64,000 nucleotides of DNA from the NCBI GenBank assembly GCA_963825425.1, contig CAWGTF010000015.1, positions 1 to 64,000 on the forward strand, read 5' to 3'. Below the pieces are notes generated by a model. It did not search any database, was not told where the DNA came from, and was given only the letters and a program-made list of their open reading frames with translations. The position numbers and the translations under genes were made by a program. Position 1 is the stretch's first letter; each line of letters starts with the position of its first letter. This document shows, piece after piece, positions 1-10,334 of this stretch. Origin of the DNA: PALSA-607 sp963825425. Its GTDB lineage: Bacteria; Actinomycetota; Actinomycetes; Acidothermales; Acidothermaceae.

Positions 1-1
1 A

Positions 2-1777
2 AGCGTTGCGAAGGTCGGCGACACGATCGTCGCCAAGATGGCGTCGCCCGCCGGCGTCGGGAACAGCTGGAGCTGGACCGATCTGCCCGGGCTGACCGCG
101 CAAGCCTGCGCGCCGAGCACCATCACGTGCAACTACCGGGCTACCTCGCTGACCGGCACGCCGGGCGCCCGCTACGTCCTCCGCCACGATCCAAGGCGGC
201 TCCGTCCAGGGACCCTGGACGTCGCCCAGGCCTACGCCGTTGCGGACGCCAGCGACATCAAGGGCGGCGGGAGTAGCAAGTTCCTCGACGTGCGCGGGCT
301 GTGGGACGGCTACTACATCCAGCCCGGCGGCGCGAAGTACCACAACCCGGTCGACATCCTTACCGAGAACTTCACCACCGGCGCCCTCACCGGCACCGAC
401 AACGGCACCGACGGCGCGGCGACCGTCACCCTCGCTCCATCTCGGGCCGCAGCATCAGCGGGACCATCGACCAGCCATCGTCGAACTACCACGACAAGGT
501 CAGCTGGACGTTGTCAGACGACGGCACGAAGCTGATCGCCGGTGGCATCACGGACCCCGACTGCGCCGAACGCGTTCGTGCTGTTCCGCCACGGAGCACC
601 GGTCGGGGCAAGGGCGAGTCTTGCGTTAACGAGCGGCGCTATTTTTTCAGGCCCCGCACCCATCAACGCGTTGCCCACGCCGGCGGAGGCGTTCTCGTCC
701 CCCGGCCGCATCATCGCCAGCGCCGCGATCAGCATCGCCGCGCTGCTGCTCATCACGTTCCCGGCGAACCTGTTCAACAAGACGTTCGAAGAGAACTACG
801 ACGTCATCGTCGCCTGGTGGGAGCCGCGGTTGCGCCGGTTCCGGCGCAAGCCTTACCAGAGCGGCACGGCGGACGCCGGGGAGCCGGCCGCCGATAACGC
901 CGCGACGGCCGCGGATGGCGCCGCGACCGCCTCTGGAGCCATGCAGAAGGACGACCGGGTCAAGTTTGCTTTGGTCGAGATCGCGGGTGCGATATTCGGT
1001 GGACTGCTCAATCCGAAGTTCGGCGCGAACAGCGCATCGGTCAACAGCTTTGTCGCGACCTTGCTGGCGGTAATCCTCGGCACGGCGGTCGGGACTGCGG
1101 TCAGATTCTCTACCGGAGACGCAAGAAGTACGACGTCACCCGGCACTTCGAGGCGCTACCCGCTGGCCTCGCGATTGCGGCACTGTGCGTCGTCCTGTCT
1201 CGCCTGTCGAACTTCCAACCCGGCTACTTGTACGGCGTGGTGTGCGGTGTCGCGTTCGCCGGCACCCTGGCCAAGAACAACGGGCACCTCGTCGCGCTCG
1301 GCCACCTCGCGACGATTGCGGTCGCGGTCGTCGCCTGGTTCGTGTCGGTCCGGTCGACCACGCGGCATTCCACCACCCGGGCGTGTTCCCGCTGGTCATC
1401 CTCGATCACCTGCTCGCCTCGTTGTTCGTCGGTGGGCTGGTCGGCAGCGTCATCAACCTGATCCCGGTGCGCTTCATGCCGGGTCACACACTGGCCAGTT
1501 GGCATCGCGGGGCGTGGATGGCGGTGTTCGGCGTCGCTGCGTTTGGCATGACCGAGATCGTGCTGTTCCATCCCGCCACAACCACGCTGGCCACGCACCG
1601 ATCGTCACGATCATCGTGCTGTTCGTGGTGTTCGGCGGCGGGTCGTTGGCGTTCCGCGAATACTTCTCGCGCCGCGAGCGCAGGCTCGAGCCGGCCAAGC
1701 CGGTGGATATCCCAGCGCCGCGACCGGAGCCCGCTGAGCAGAATGCGGAGCCATCGGCCGAAATACACCGTATCTAG
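2..1777 (+). CDS. multi-pass membrane protein, possibly of the actinobacterial FGLLP-motif type, 5' truncated, frameshifted
   Basis: The gene enters from the window start already open and ends at TAG 1775-1777. The first ~190 residues look extracellular and rich in Gly, Ser and Thr, for example SVAKVGDTIVAKMASPAGVG. A membrane anchor follows (IIASAAISIAALLLITFPA), then a short cytoplasmic stretch with LFNKTFEENYDVI, the segment FGGLLNPKFG, and at least four hydrophobic helices (VATLLAVILGTAVGTAV, YGVVCGVAFAGTLA, LLASLFVGGLVGSVINL, IVTIIVLFVVFGGGSLAF) before a Pro/Glu-rich tail. The FGLLNP-like motif and helix layout recall the family annotated as FGLLP motif-containing membrane proteins, whose role is unknown; I assign this from memory of the family. 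The reading frame changes near 435, 565, 1115, 1350 and 1595, so the real protein is a composite of three frames. Confidence 0.55.
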
Positions 1778-1918
1778 GCCGGTCGCTAGGCCGCTTCAAA
1801 GCAACTGTTCACCCTGCCCAACAAACTCGATATTCCAACATCGCTCGTGTGCCCCTATCTTTGTGGCGCGCGCTATCGATGTGGGCGATGGTGCAACGGG
1901 GTTCTTGAGGGGATTGCC

Positions 1919-4090
1919 ATGCGGGGACATCGTCGGGTCTGGGCTGCTGTCGGATCGACACTGGCCGGCTTTTTCGTTCTCGTCGGCACTGCGGTGCAGC
2001 CCGCCTTGCCCTCGGCTCGCCGCTAGTGAACGAGCCGTTCACCGGGACGTCGACGTCGTCGCCGAACTGGGTGCTTCCCGACGCGAGCGGCGCCACCAAT
2101 GACGCGTGTCTTACGGCTGGCGACTGGCAGGGGGTCCAGAGGGTGGTGCGCGCCACCGCCGGCTCGCAGCCGGGCCTGCAGCTCACGACCGGTGACGACA
2201 CGTCAGGAGGGCGGTCTAGTTGTACAGCTCGAGCGTACCGTCCTCGCTCGGCCTCGATGTCACGTTCGACAGCTACCAGTATCGCCGACACCGGCGCCGA
2301 CGGCGTCTTGTTCTTCCTCGCCGCCTCCGATCCCACCAATGCCAGCGCCTCGCCGGTCACCCTCGGACCCATGGGCGGCCACCTCGGGTACTCCGCGCAT
2401 CAGGGCGGCGGCGACGCGGGCTTGACCCACGGCTACCTCGGCTTCGGCCTCGATGCGTACGGCAACTACGCCAACGCGGCCGACGCAGCGTTCCACGTGC
2501 ACAGGGCATTGCCAGCAACCCCTGAGACGGTCACGGTGCGCGGTCCCGGTAACGGCACCTGGGGTTACTGCCTCTTGCAGTCGCAGCACGTCAGCGGGGG
2601 CACGCTCGCAATACGGAGCCGACGACCGTACCGGTCGAGATTGCGGTCAACCCGACCGATTCGGCGCTGGACGGAGTAGGGGTTTCCGTTCCTGCGCATA
2701 GCTACGTGGTTCGGGTCACCCCGGTCGGTGGCGAGGACGTCGACCAGACTCCGCTCGCTGCCACCCGCGTCGTCCCTGCCACACCGGCTGGGTCGACAGC
2801 AACGGCGTGCCGAACCAGCTCACGTTCGGCTGGGCCGCATCGACGGCGCCGGCACCGACTACCACACGATCTCGAACGTGAACGTCCAGACGCTGAACGG
2901 GACGCCGCCGACGCTCGGGGTCTCCCTCACCGACAACAGCGGCGGTACGGCCCACAGCGGCCAGACCGTGAACTACATAGCGACCACCACGCTCAGCGGC
3001 TCGAGCGAGACACGGCCGATCACGCTGACCGACACGTTCCCGACTGGCCTGGTTCCGCAGACGACGGGGCTGGGCGGCACTGGTTGGGTGTGTGGCGTGA
3101 GCGCGCAGACGGTGACCTGCACGCACGCGCCCCCAACATCGCAGGGCCAGCTCGACCCGGTCACGATGCCGGTGCTGGTGTCTGTGCCGGCCGGCCCGCC
3201 GGCCACGCTCTGCGGACACCGCAACCGCAGGCGCTCCTGACGCCACGCAGGGGAGCGACACCGACACGCAGACCTATTCGGCGGCACCAAGCGCGACGGT
3301 GCTGAGCTTCGTCACCCAACCGGTCGACGCACAGGTCAACACCGCCATGAAGAATGCCGACTCGACGACGACCCACATTCAGGTCGCCGCCGACGTCACA
3401 GCAGGCGGTGCAGTCGATACCACCTACACGGGCAACGTGACGTTGACGTTTGCGAACAACCCAGGCTCGGCCCAGTTCGTGGTGGGCGGCAACCCGACGT
3501 CGTCCATGACCGTCGCTGCGGTCAACGGCGTCGCAGACTTCTCGCCCATCATTGTCAATGCGGTGGGGTTCAACTACACGCTGGCGGCAGCGGCCACGGG
3601 GCTGACGTCAGCGACGTCCAACTCGTTCAACGTCGCGGGTGCCGCAACCAGCTGCCCCTCGGGCACAACGTGCACGGTCACGACGACGAGCCCGACGACT
3701 GGCATCGCCGCCTCGATCGTGGCGCAGTCGGGTTCGGGCAACTCCATCGTCACGGCAACCTTCGGCGGCAACGTTGCACCGATCCACCCCTGCACCGGGG
3801 CCACGGCGGGCATCTTGACCTTCAGCGGTAACCGGCAGAAGACCATCACCCTGAAGATTCCGATCAAGCAAGGGTCGCTGTTCTTCTGTTACGGCCAACC
3901 CACACCGTTCCTCGACATCCTGCACCACAAGACCACGTACTTCAGCCAGGCGAATCAGGAATACGAAGGGCTGCTCCCGCTCTGCCTGCCGAAGTTCACC
4001 GGCCCATGCGTGAAGTCGATCGCCTTCACGAAGACGACGGAGACAGTGGTCATTCTCAGCAGCACGGCAGATCCGCGCATTATGCGGTGA
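1919..4090 (+). CDS. secreted lectin/adhesin-like protein with DUF11-type domain, frameshifted
   Basis: ATG 1919 follows a TGAGGGGA ribosome site and begins a signal peptide (MRGHRRVWAAVGSTLAGFFV, then VGTAVQPA). The mature protein opens with an L-type lectin-like domain (NEPFTGTSTSSPNWVLP, LGLDVTFDSYQY, GADGVLFFLAASDPT, GHLGYSA, GLTHGYLGFGLDAYGNY, TPETVTVRGPGNGT) covering about 2030-2700. A DUF11-like beta domain follows (LGVSLTDNSGGTAHSGQTVN, TLTDTFPTGLVPQTTGLGGT) at about 2880-3220, then an Ig-like segment and a Cys-containing C-terminal domain to TGA 4088-4090. It is probably exported and binds glycans or surfaces. The frame changes near 2023, 2215, 2275, 2610, 2790 and 3225; all pieces join into one ~720-residue protein. 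Its end overlaps the converging cyclase gene by 11 bases. Confidence 0.6.
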
Positions 4091-7000
4091 CAGCTGCTGG
4101 CAACCTCGACTGCTGAGCAGGGACGGGCGACGTATCTGTCGATCCCTGATCAGCTGTTTCGAGGGCAGTGAGGTCGAGCATGAGACCGAGTCGGCGCTGC
4201 AGCGGCCGCACCTCGGCGAGCAATGCCTCGTCGACGGGCAGCCCGGCGCTGCGCCGGCGCTCCGCCATCGCGGCGACCGTGAACGCGATCTCGTGGGCCG
4301 CAGCGCGCTGGCGGGCTACCGTCAGCGCGCGCTCGTAGGCCAGATCGGCGCCCGGCCCGTTGCCAAGCGCGTCGTGACACGCTCCGATCACCCGGTGCAA
4401 CAGTGGAGCCTGCGCCGGTTGTTCTGAGAGCCGGCCGGCTGCCAGCAAGGACGCCTCGGCCAAGTCGAGTGCCGCGGCGTGCTCTCCGCGCAACAGCAGG
4501 CATTCGGCCCGGAACACGTCGGCGTCGATGACATCGATCTTTGCGCCCTGCTCGGCAAAGCTGTCGCGGGCTTGCTGCAATTGGGCGTCGGCGTCGTCGT
4601 AACGGCCCTGCCGAGCGAGCACCCGCCCAAGTAGCGCGCGGCCGAACGCGACGTCGTTTTCCGAACCCGACGCCCGCCACACCCGGATCGCTTCGCGCAG
4701 CGCCACCTCAGCTTCCTGGACGCGGCCTTGATCGAGCAGGATTTCCGCGATGTTGCCGTTCGCCACCGCAACGTTCGACTGGTCACCCAACCGCTGAACG
4801 AGTTCCCTGGCCTCGGTATAGAAGGCAACCGCGTCGTCCCAGCGTCCGTCGAAGTACGCGCGATATCCAATCTGCGTAAGCACTCGGGCCTGGCCCGCCA
4901 GGTCACCGCGACGCTCGTGCAACCGAAGGGCCCTGCGTGCTCGGCGTCCGTCAACGCGATGCCCGAGGCTCACATCGACCACATCGAGAATCGCAAGCGC
5001 GTCTGCAACGACGTCAGGTGTACGCCGGGCCTGGCCGTGGTCGACGACGTACTGGCAGCTCACCCGGGCGGCGGCGAGTCGGCCCTGCTGGAACTGCGTA
5101 AACGCGGTGCTCATCGCCATCTCGACCCGTAGGTCCTCAGCTGCCAGTCCCGCCACGCCGTCCAACGCCTCTGCGACGCGCCTCAGCCGGCGCAGCGAGA
5201 CGCCATACGCGCCGGTACGCGCGGCGCTGCGAGCCCGCTTCAGCGCGATCCTGGCGACCACTAGTGGGTCATGGCGTAGCAACCGTGCCGCGGTGGCATA
5301 CGTGACGTCACCACGGTCGTACTCACCGAGCCGCACCTGCACGTCGCCCAGCCGTTCGAAGAGCTCCGCACGGACGGCGACATCGACAGCACGCAGCCGG
5401 TCAGCAGCCATGATCGCCCTGCGGTACAGCGCCGCAGCTTCGGTATTCGCGTAGGCCTCACCAGCGCGATCAGCAGCCGCTCGGCTCGTACGCAACGCCG
5501 CCTCGTTCTCGCCCGCCTCGAAGTAGTGCAGCGACAGGACGGCGTCGATCGACTCCGAATCGTCGCGGTAGCGGTCGGTCAACAGCCGTGCTAGGCGGCC
5601 GTGCAGCACCGCCCGGCGCCGAAACGCGAGCCCTTCGTATGCGGTGTCTCGGATCACCGCCTGCCGAAACCTCAGCTCCCCGCCGTCCGATGAAAGAAAC
5701 TCACCGAGGTACTCGATACCAGTTCTCGCCTGGCCGGCGTCGTGATCGAGCAACTCACCGAGGATGTCGGGGTCAACCGACATGCCGACGACGGCAGCAG
5801 CGCGCAGCACCTCGCGGGCCGCAGGAGCGAGCCGATCGATGCGCGCGGCGACGACTGTCTCGATGGTGTCAGGGAGGTCGAGCGTGCCGCGAGCCGTGCG
5901 TGCGGTGGCGGCGAGGTGGCGGAGGAACAGGGGATTGCCGCCGCCGCGAGCGACGACGGCCTCCGCGATGTGCGGGGCGAGCGGCGCGTCGTCGGTGTCG
6001 GCGTAGGTGAAGATCTCCGCGTCGACTGCGTCGAGAGGACCGATCACCATCGTGGTCGCCCCGTCGGAGTCAAGCTCGGGAGCATCCCCTCGACCCGCCA
6101 ACACAATGAGCCAGGGCTGCCGGGCCGCATGCTGGGCAACGTGGCGCAGCAACGCGTCGGACGCTTCGTCGGCGAACTGCATGTCATCGACGATGAGCAG
6201 CGTCGGGCCCGGCATCGCGACTCTTAGCAGGTCGAACACCAGGGCGTGCAGCCTGTCGACGCGAAACTCCGGCGCCAAGTCGCGAGTCTGCGCGGTGTCG
6301 GCCACCGAGATTCCGAGCATCGGGCCAAGCAACGGCAGCCAGTTGGTCAGGTCAGGCGCGTGTTGTGAACACCACTGGTCAAGCCAGTCGGGCAGCGCGG
6401 CGGCTGCGACGTCGGGGGCACCGATCGCGTCGAGCAGCAGCGGCGTGGCGAGAGCGTACGGAGAAGACGCGCGGTACGGCTCGGCGGCCGCAGCAACGAC
6501 CCGCATGTCCCACGCCATGCGCTTGAGTTCCGCGAGCAAGCGAGTCTTCCCGATGCCCGGGGCGCCGAGGAGATCTAGGTGCTCACCCGCGCCCTCGCGG
6601 GCCCGCACCAACGCCGCGTCGAGGGTGTTCATCTCGTCGGCCCGTCCGATCAGCGGCAGTTCGCCGCGCACGTCGATGCGCGCGAGCGGCAGCCCGACGG
6701 ACCGCACAACGACCGGGGACACCTTGCCCTTGACCGAGAAGCTCGGCACCTCACCGAGATCGAACTGGGTGCGCGATGACTCCGCGACCACCGGTAACGC
6801 CCAGATTTGACTGATCGGTGTCTTGCCCATGATGCGCGCCGCGAGGTTCACGACGTCACCCTTCACCGAGTACGACCGTCGGCGGGCAGGTCCGACGCAG
6901 CCGGTGAACGCGCGCCCCGCCGTCACACCGGCGCGAACGGACAGCGGACCAGGGTCCTCGAAGATCTGCCGCAGTGCGCAGAGCATCGCTTCCGCCGGAT

Positions 7001-7972
7001 CCTCGAGACCCCTCGGTGCGCCGGCCACCAGCATGATCTTGCCGCCGTCGGCGGAGATATCGGTCTCGTGGAACGAGACGATGTTGCGGTGGCACGACTC
7101 TTGCGCAACATCGACCAGGTGCCTCAGCGCGTCGTCGACCGCGGCATCGCCTGCATCCGCCCGCAGTTTCGACAAGCCGGAGAACTCCAGGAACGCGACC
7201 GTCACCTGGCGGTGCTCGCCGATTCCGCCGCCACTGACGAGATGGTCGAGCACCAACTCGGGGATCAGCCCGGTGACTTCGCCGGACGGCGACGGCTCGA
7301 GGCCATCGATTACCTCGCAGCGCGGCGGGTGGCAAGCAGGATCCCAGGGCCTTTGGCATCGCCGAGGCACGCCTGCGGCAGGAGCTCTGCCGTCGTTGGA
7401 CTGACCAGGATGTCGCCGGCTTCAGCAGCGGCCTCTAGGGCTGCGGTCACCGTTGCCGCGTCGCCGGTGATGAGCAGTTCGCGATGACGCTGGCCGAGGA
7501 AGTGGAACGAGAACATGCCGGTGTGAATGCCGATCGACATCCTCAAGCGGACCCGGCCAACTGACGTCTCTAGCGTGCCGACGCGGCGCATCCGCGACTG
7601 CATCGCCGCGGCCGCATCGCACGCGCGCAGCGCGTGATCGGCACCGTCGAACATCAGCAGCAACGCGTCGCCGCCCCATTTGACGAGCCAACCCCCGTGG
7701 TCGTAGGCGGCCGTCAGCAACTCGCTGAGCACCACGTCGAGGTGATCTGACATCTCCTCCGCCCCGAAGCGACCCTTGGCAGCGAGCCGCTCGGTGAGCC
7801 GGGTAAAGCCGGAAATGTCAGCGAAGACCAGCGTGCCAACGAGCTCGCGCGCGCTCAGATCGGGGGAGTCCCGCACCCATCTCCGCGCAAGTTCTGACAC
7901 GAACGGCTCGAGATCGATCGAGCGGTTCGGCGAGCTGTCAGCGTTGCTGCTTGACAAGGCCTGCGTCCTCAA
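4080..7972 (-). CDS. class III nucleotide cyclase domains + AAA ATPase + TPR regulator, one frameshift
   Basis: This is a ~1,300-residue protein of the adenylate cyclase/ATPase/tetratricopeptide type. The N-terminal cyclase homology domain (about 7850-7330) keeps both metal-binding aspartates in FADISGFT and WGGDALLLMF. A second cyclase-like domain (about 7250-6700) is degenerate: the first Asp is Glu (FLEFSGL) and the second site reads ADGGKIML. A STAND-like ATPase core has Walker A GAPGIGKT (about 6550) and Walker B TLLIVDDMQFAD (about 6190). The C-terminal ~500 residues are helical TPR-like repeats. The frame changes near 7330, between the two cyclase domains. The start is uncertain: TTG 7972 is the first possible one, because an in-frame TGA lies immediately upstream. 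The gene lies 58 bp downstream of the MFS-cNMP gene on the same strand, so the two may be co-transcribed. Confidence 0.75.
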
Positions 7973-8030
7973 GATGGCGGGTCTTCATGGTCGCATGCCC
8001 GAGCGCCCGCGAACCAAGTTTTGGGACTCT

Positions 8031-9693
8031 TCAAGCGAGCAACCGGGCCTGCTCTGCGGCATCCAATCGACTCACGGCGAGGCGCGCTGCGACGCTGTCG
8101 AGCAGGCTCGGCGAAGGCGGCAACTGAGCGAACGCCTCAAGGAATGCCTCGCCGCCGATCCGGTAGAGGACGCTCGGCACGACGGTTCGCACGGTCGCCG
8201 TCCGCGGCACTCCCTCAAGGAGCCCGATCTCGCCGAACCAGTCGCCTGGGTGCAGGTCGTTCACGTGACGATCACCGACGAATACCTCGAGTTCACCGGC
8301 CCGCACCACGTAGAACGCGTCGGCGGCATCGTGCTCGCGGATGATCGTCGTCCCGGCTGCAATGCCGAGCTCGCTGATGTCGGCGGCAAGGCGCTCGAGA
8401 ACCGGACGGGACGTCGCCTGCAGCAGTCCGAGGTGTTCGAGCACGACGATCCGCGGTTCGAGCTCCTCGAAGCGGCTCGTCGACGCGCTGTCGGATCGGC
8501 GCAGCACCGGGTAGACACCGATCACGACGATCGGCGGGAAGACGCCCAAGAGAGTCAGGGTCCCCGTTGTCCCGAACGCGTGCAGGCTGAGCGGGGTCGC
8601 GAGCGCACCGATGGCGACCGCGCCGAACACGACGGAGGTCAGCCGTGCCGTGAGCAGTGGCAACCCCTGTGGGAGCACGAACCTTTGCAGCTCGGTCAGG
8701 GCAACTACGTCGACAGCCAGCGCGCCAGCTCCTCGCAGCGCCTCGAGCACCACGACGGACGCCGCGTTGTGGCTGTGCGCGATCAGCACCGAGGGCAGGC
8801 AATACACAGCCATGCAAAGCGCCAACCAGCCCGCGAGTCGGTGCTGCCGGACGATCCGATTGACGACGGGCGCAGCCAGCAGGCCGCCGGTGCCCAAGCC
8901 GGCGAACAACTCGCCGTAGCCAGCATCACCAAGATGCAGGCGCGTGGTGGCAAGAACTGCAAGCAGCACCGTGTCGGTCCCATACACAAGGCCTGATAGA
9001 CCCATGAGGGCTACGAAAATGCTGATGCCCGACGTCGTGTGAGCGCGCATCGTCCGTCGAGTGCCCGCGGCTGGATCCGAGCGCCCTGGACGCAGCTGCC
9101 CGGCTGCGGGAAGCCCAAGGCTCACCATCGCAGCGAGCGCAACGAGCACGGCGAGCGCGAGCATTTCCACTGCCGGACTGATCACGAGCAACAGCAGTCC
9201 GCCGACAGCCGGGCCGGCAAGCAGCAACAGCTTGTCGGTGGCCGCCTGCCTCGACGCGACGCGCGAAAGGTCCCCGCCGCCCGCCACGATCGGGAGCAGC
9301 GAGGCCGCCGCGGGAGCCTGCCCACTCGCCGCGATGCGCACCACTGCGGCAAGCGCGATCGCTACGGCCGGCGACGCGTTCAGCAAGATGGCAGTGGCCA
9401 TCGCAGCAATAGCCACGGCGCAACAGATGTCAGAGCCGACGAGTTGCCGGCGGGGTGGAAAGCGGTCGAGTAGCGGCGCGGCGAAGACGCTCGTCACGAT
9501 CCCGGGCAGGTAGCGGGCGGCGGCAGCAGCAGCAACCCAGGCCGACGAATGCGTCGCGTTGTACACGTAAACGACGAGCGCCACGCTGTAAGCCCGGTTG
9601 GCAATCGCCGCCAGCGCGAGCGCGACATCGAGACGCAGACGTCGAGGGCTAGTCCTCAGGCCAGCCTCCGCTGCGATGTGCGCCCCCGACCAC
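8031..9693 (-). CDS. MFS transporter with C-terminal cyclic-nucleotide-binding domain
   Basis: The protein has ~12 predicted helices of the MFS_3 (macrolide/enterobactin exporter-like) type followed by a ~130-residue cNMP-binding domain. Helix 1 includes LDVALALAAIANRAYSVALV, so the gene must start upstream of the GTG at 9584. I chose GTG 9693 because the frame is open there, but no good ribosome site is visible. The cNMP part reads LERLAADISELGIAAGTTII, then AFYVVRAGELEVFVGD, and the phosphate-binding cassette GDWFGEIGLLEGVPRTATVR, which keeps the Gly-Glu and Arg-Thr/Ala features of the family. A ligand could gate transport directly; that is an inference. The gene sits upstream of the cyclase gene and is divergent from the small cNMP-domain gene at 9837. 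Confidence 0.8.
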
Positions 9694-9836
9694 CTCGCGA
9701 CGGTAACCCGTCCGCGACGTGTCGCGGTGAACGGATGGTGACTGCTGGGTGAACGACCGGTCCAACGAAACCGTCAGCGAACGCCGTCCATTACTGTTTC
9801 CTGCTACCGACGAACGGTGTGCTCACGGAGGTCGAG

Positions 9837-10238
9837 ATGTCAGCCCTGAACCCAAGCGACCTGTCGCGCATCGCGCTGTTCGCGGGCCTAGACGAACCAG
9901 ATCAGCGCGTGGTCGCCAGCTGGCTGGACGTCGGAGAGTTCGACCCCGGCTACAAGCTGACGCACGAGGGTGCTTCGGGTTACGCCTTCTTCGTGCTGCA
10001 CACCGGTGCCGCGGACGTGATTGCGGGCGGCAAAGTCGTGCGCACCCTGGGCGCGGGTGACTTCTTCGGCGAACTGTCGATGCTCGGCGATGGTCGGCAA
10101 ACCGCGACTGTCACGATCACGACGCCGTCGACCGTCTGGACGATGTTCGGTACCCGGTTCCGCGAACTCCAGCAGCAGCACCCCGAGATCGCCGCCGCCA
10201 TCGAGAAAGTCGCCGCAGAGCGGCTCGGGCCGCAGTAG
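9837..10238 (+). CDS. stand-alone cyclic-nucleotide-binding domain protein (133 aa)
   Basis: The gene encodes a single cNMP-binding beta-roll with no DNA-binding helix-turn-helix, so it is not a complete CRP/FNR regulator. Diagnostic segments are ASGYAFFVLHTGAADVIAGG and the phosphate-binding cassette AGDFFGELSMLGDGRQTATV. I chose ATG 9837 over the in-frame GTG at 9819 because GGAGG at 9827-9831 is correctly spaced for it. It is divergent from the MFS-cNMP gene across 143 bp, and a 467-aa conserved protein follows 96 bp later on the same strand. It probably acts as a small effector or regulatory subunit reading cAMP or cGMP, perhaps made by the neighbouring cyclase. Confidence 0.8.
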   Translation: MSALNPSDLSRIALFAGLDEPDQRVVASWLDVGEFDPGYKLTHEGASGYAFFVLHTGAADVIAGGKVVRTLGAGDFFGELSMLGDGRQTATVTITTPSTVWTMFGTRFRELQQQHPEIAAAIEKVAAERLGPQ

Positions 10239-10265
10239 CGGCAGAGCGGGTCGGCCCGCAGTAGC
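10215..10265. repeat. 25-bp tandem duplication spanning a stop codon
   Basis: Two 25-bp copies (10215-10239 and 10241-10265) differ at two positions and are one base apart. Copy 1 contains the last codons and TAG stop (10236-10238) of the cNMP-domain gene; copy 2 lies just downstream and repeats the same coding end and stop triplet. It looks like a short slippage or recombination duplication. Confidence 0.75.
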
Positions 10266-10334
10266 CCCTCGGACGCAGCGCTCCGGTAGTCTCCGGCCAT
10301 CGGACCCCGATGGGACGCCGAGAGGAGCGCGCGC

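Noticed and set aside
7776..8996. 406-codon plus-strand reading frame
   Set aside because: It is antisense to the MFS-cNMP and cyclase genes; its Arg-rich, low-complexity content matches the opposite strand of coding DNA and no family is recognisable.
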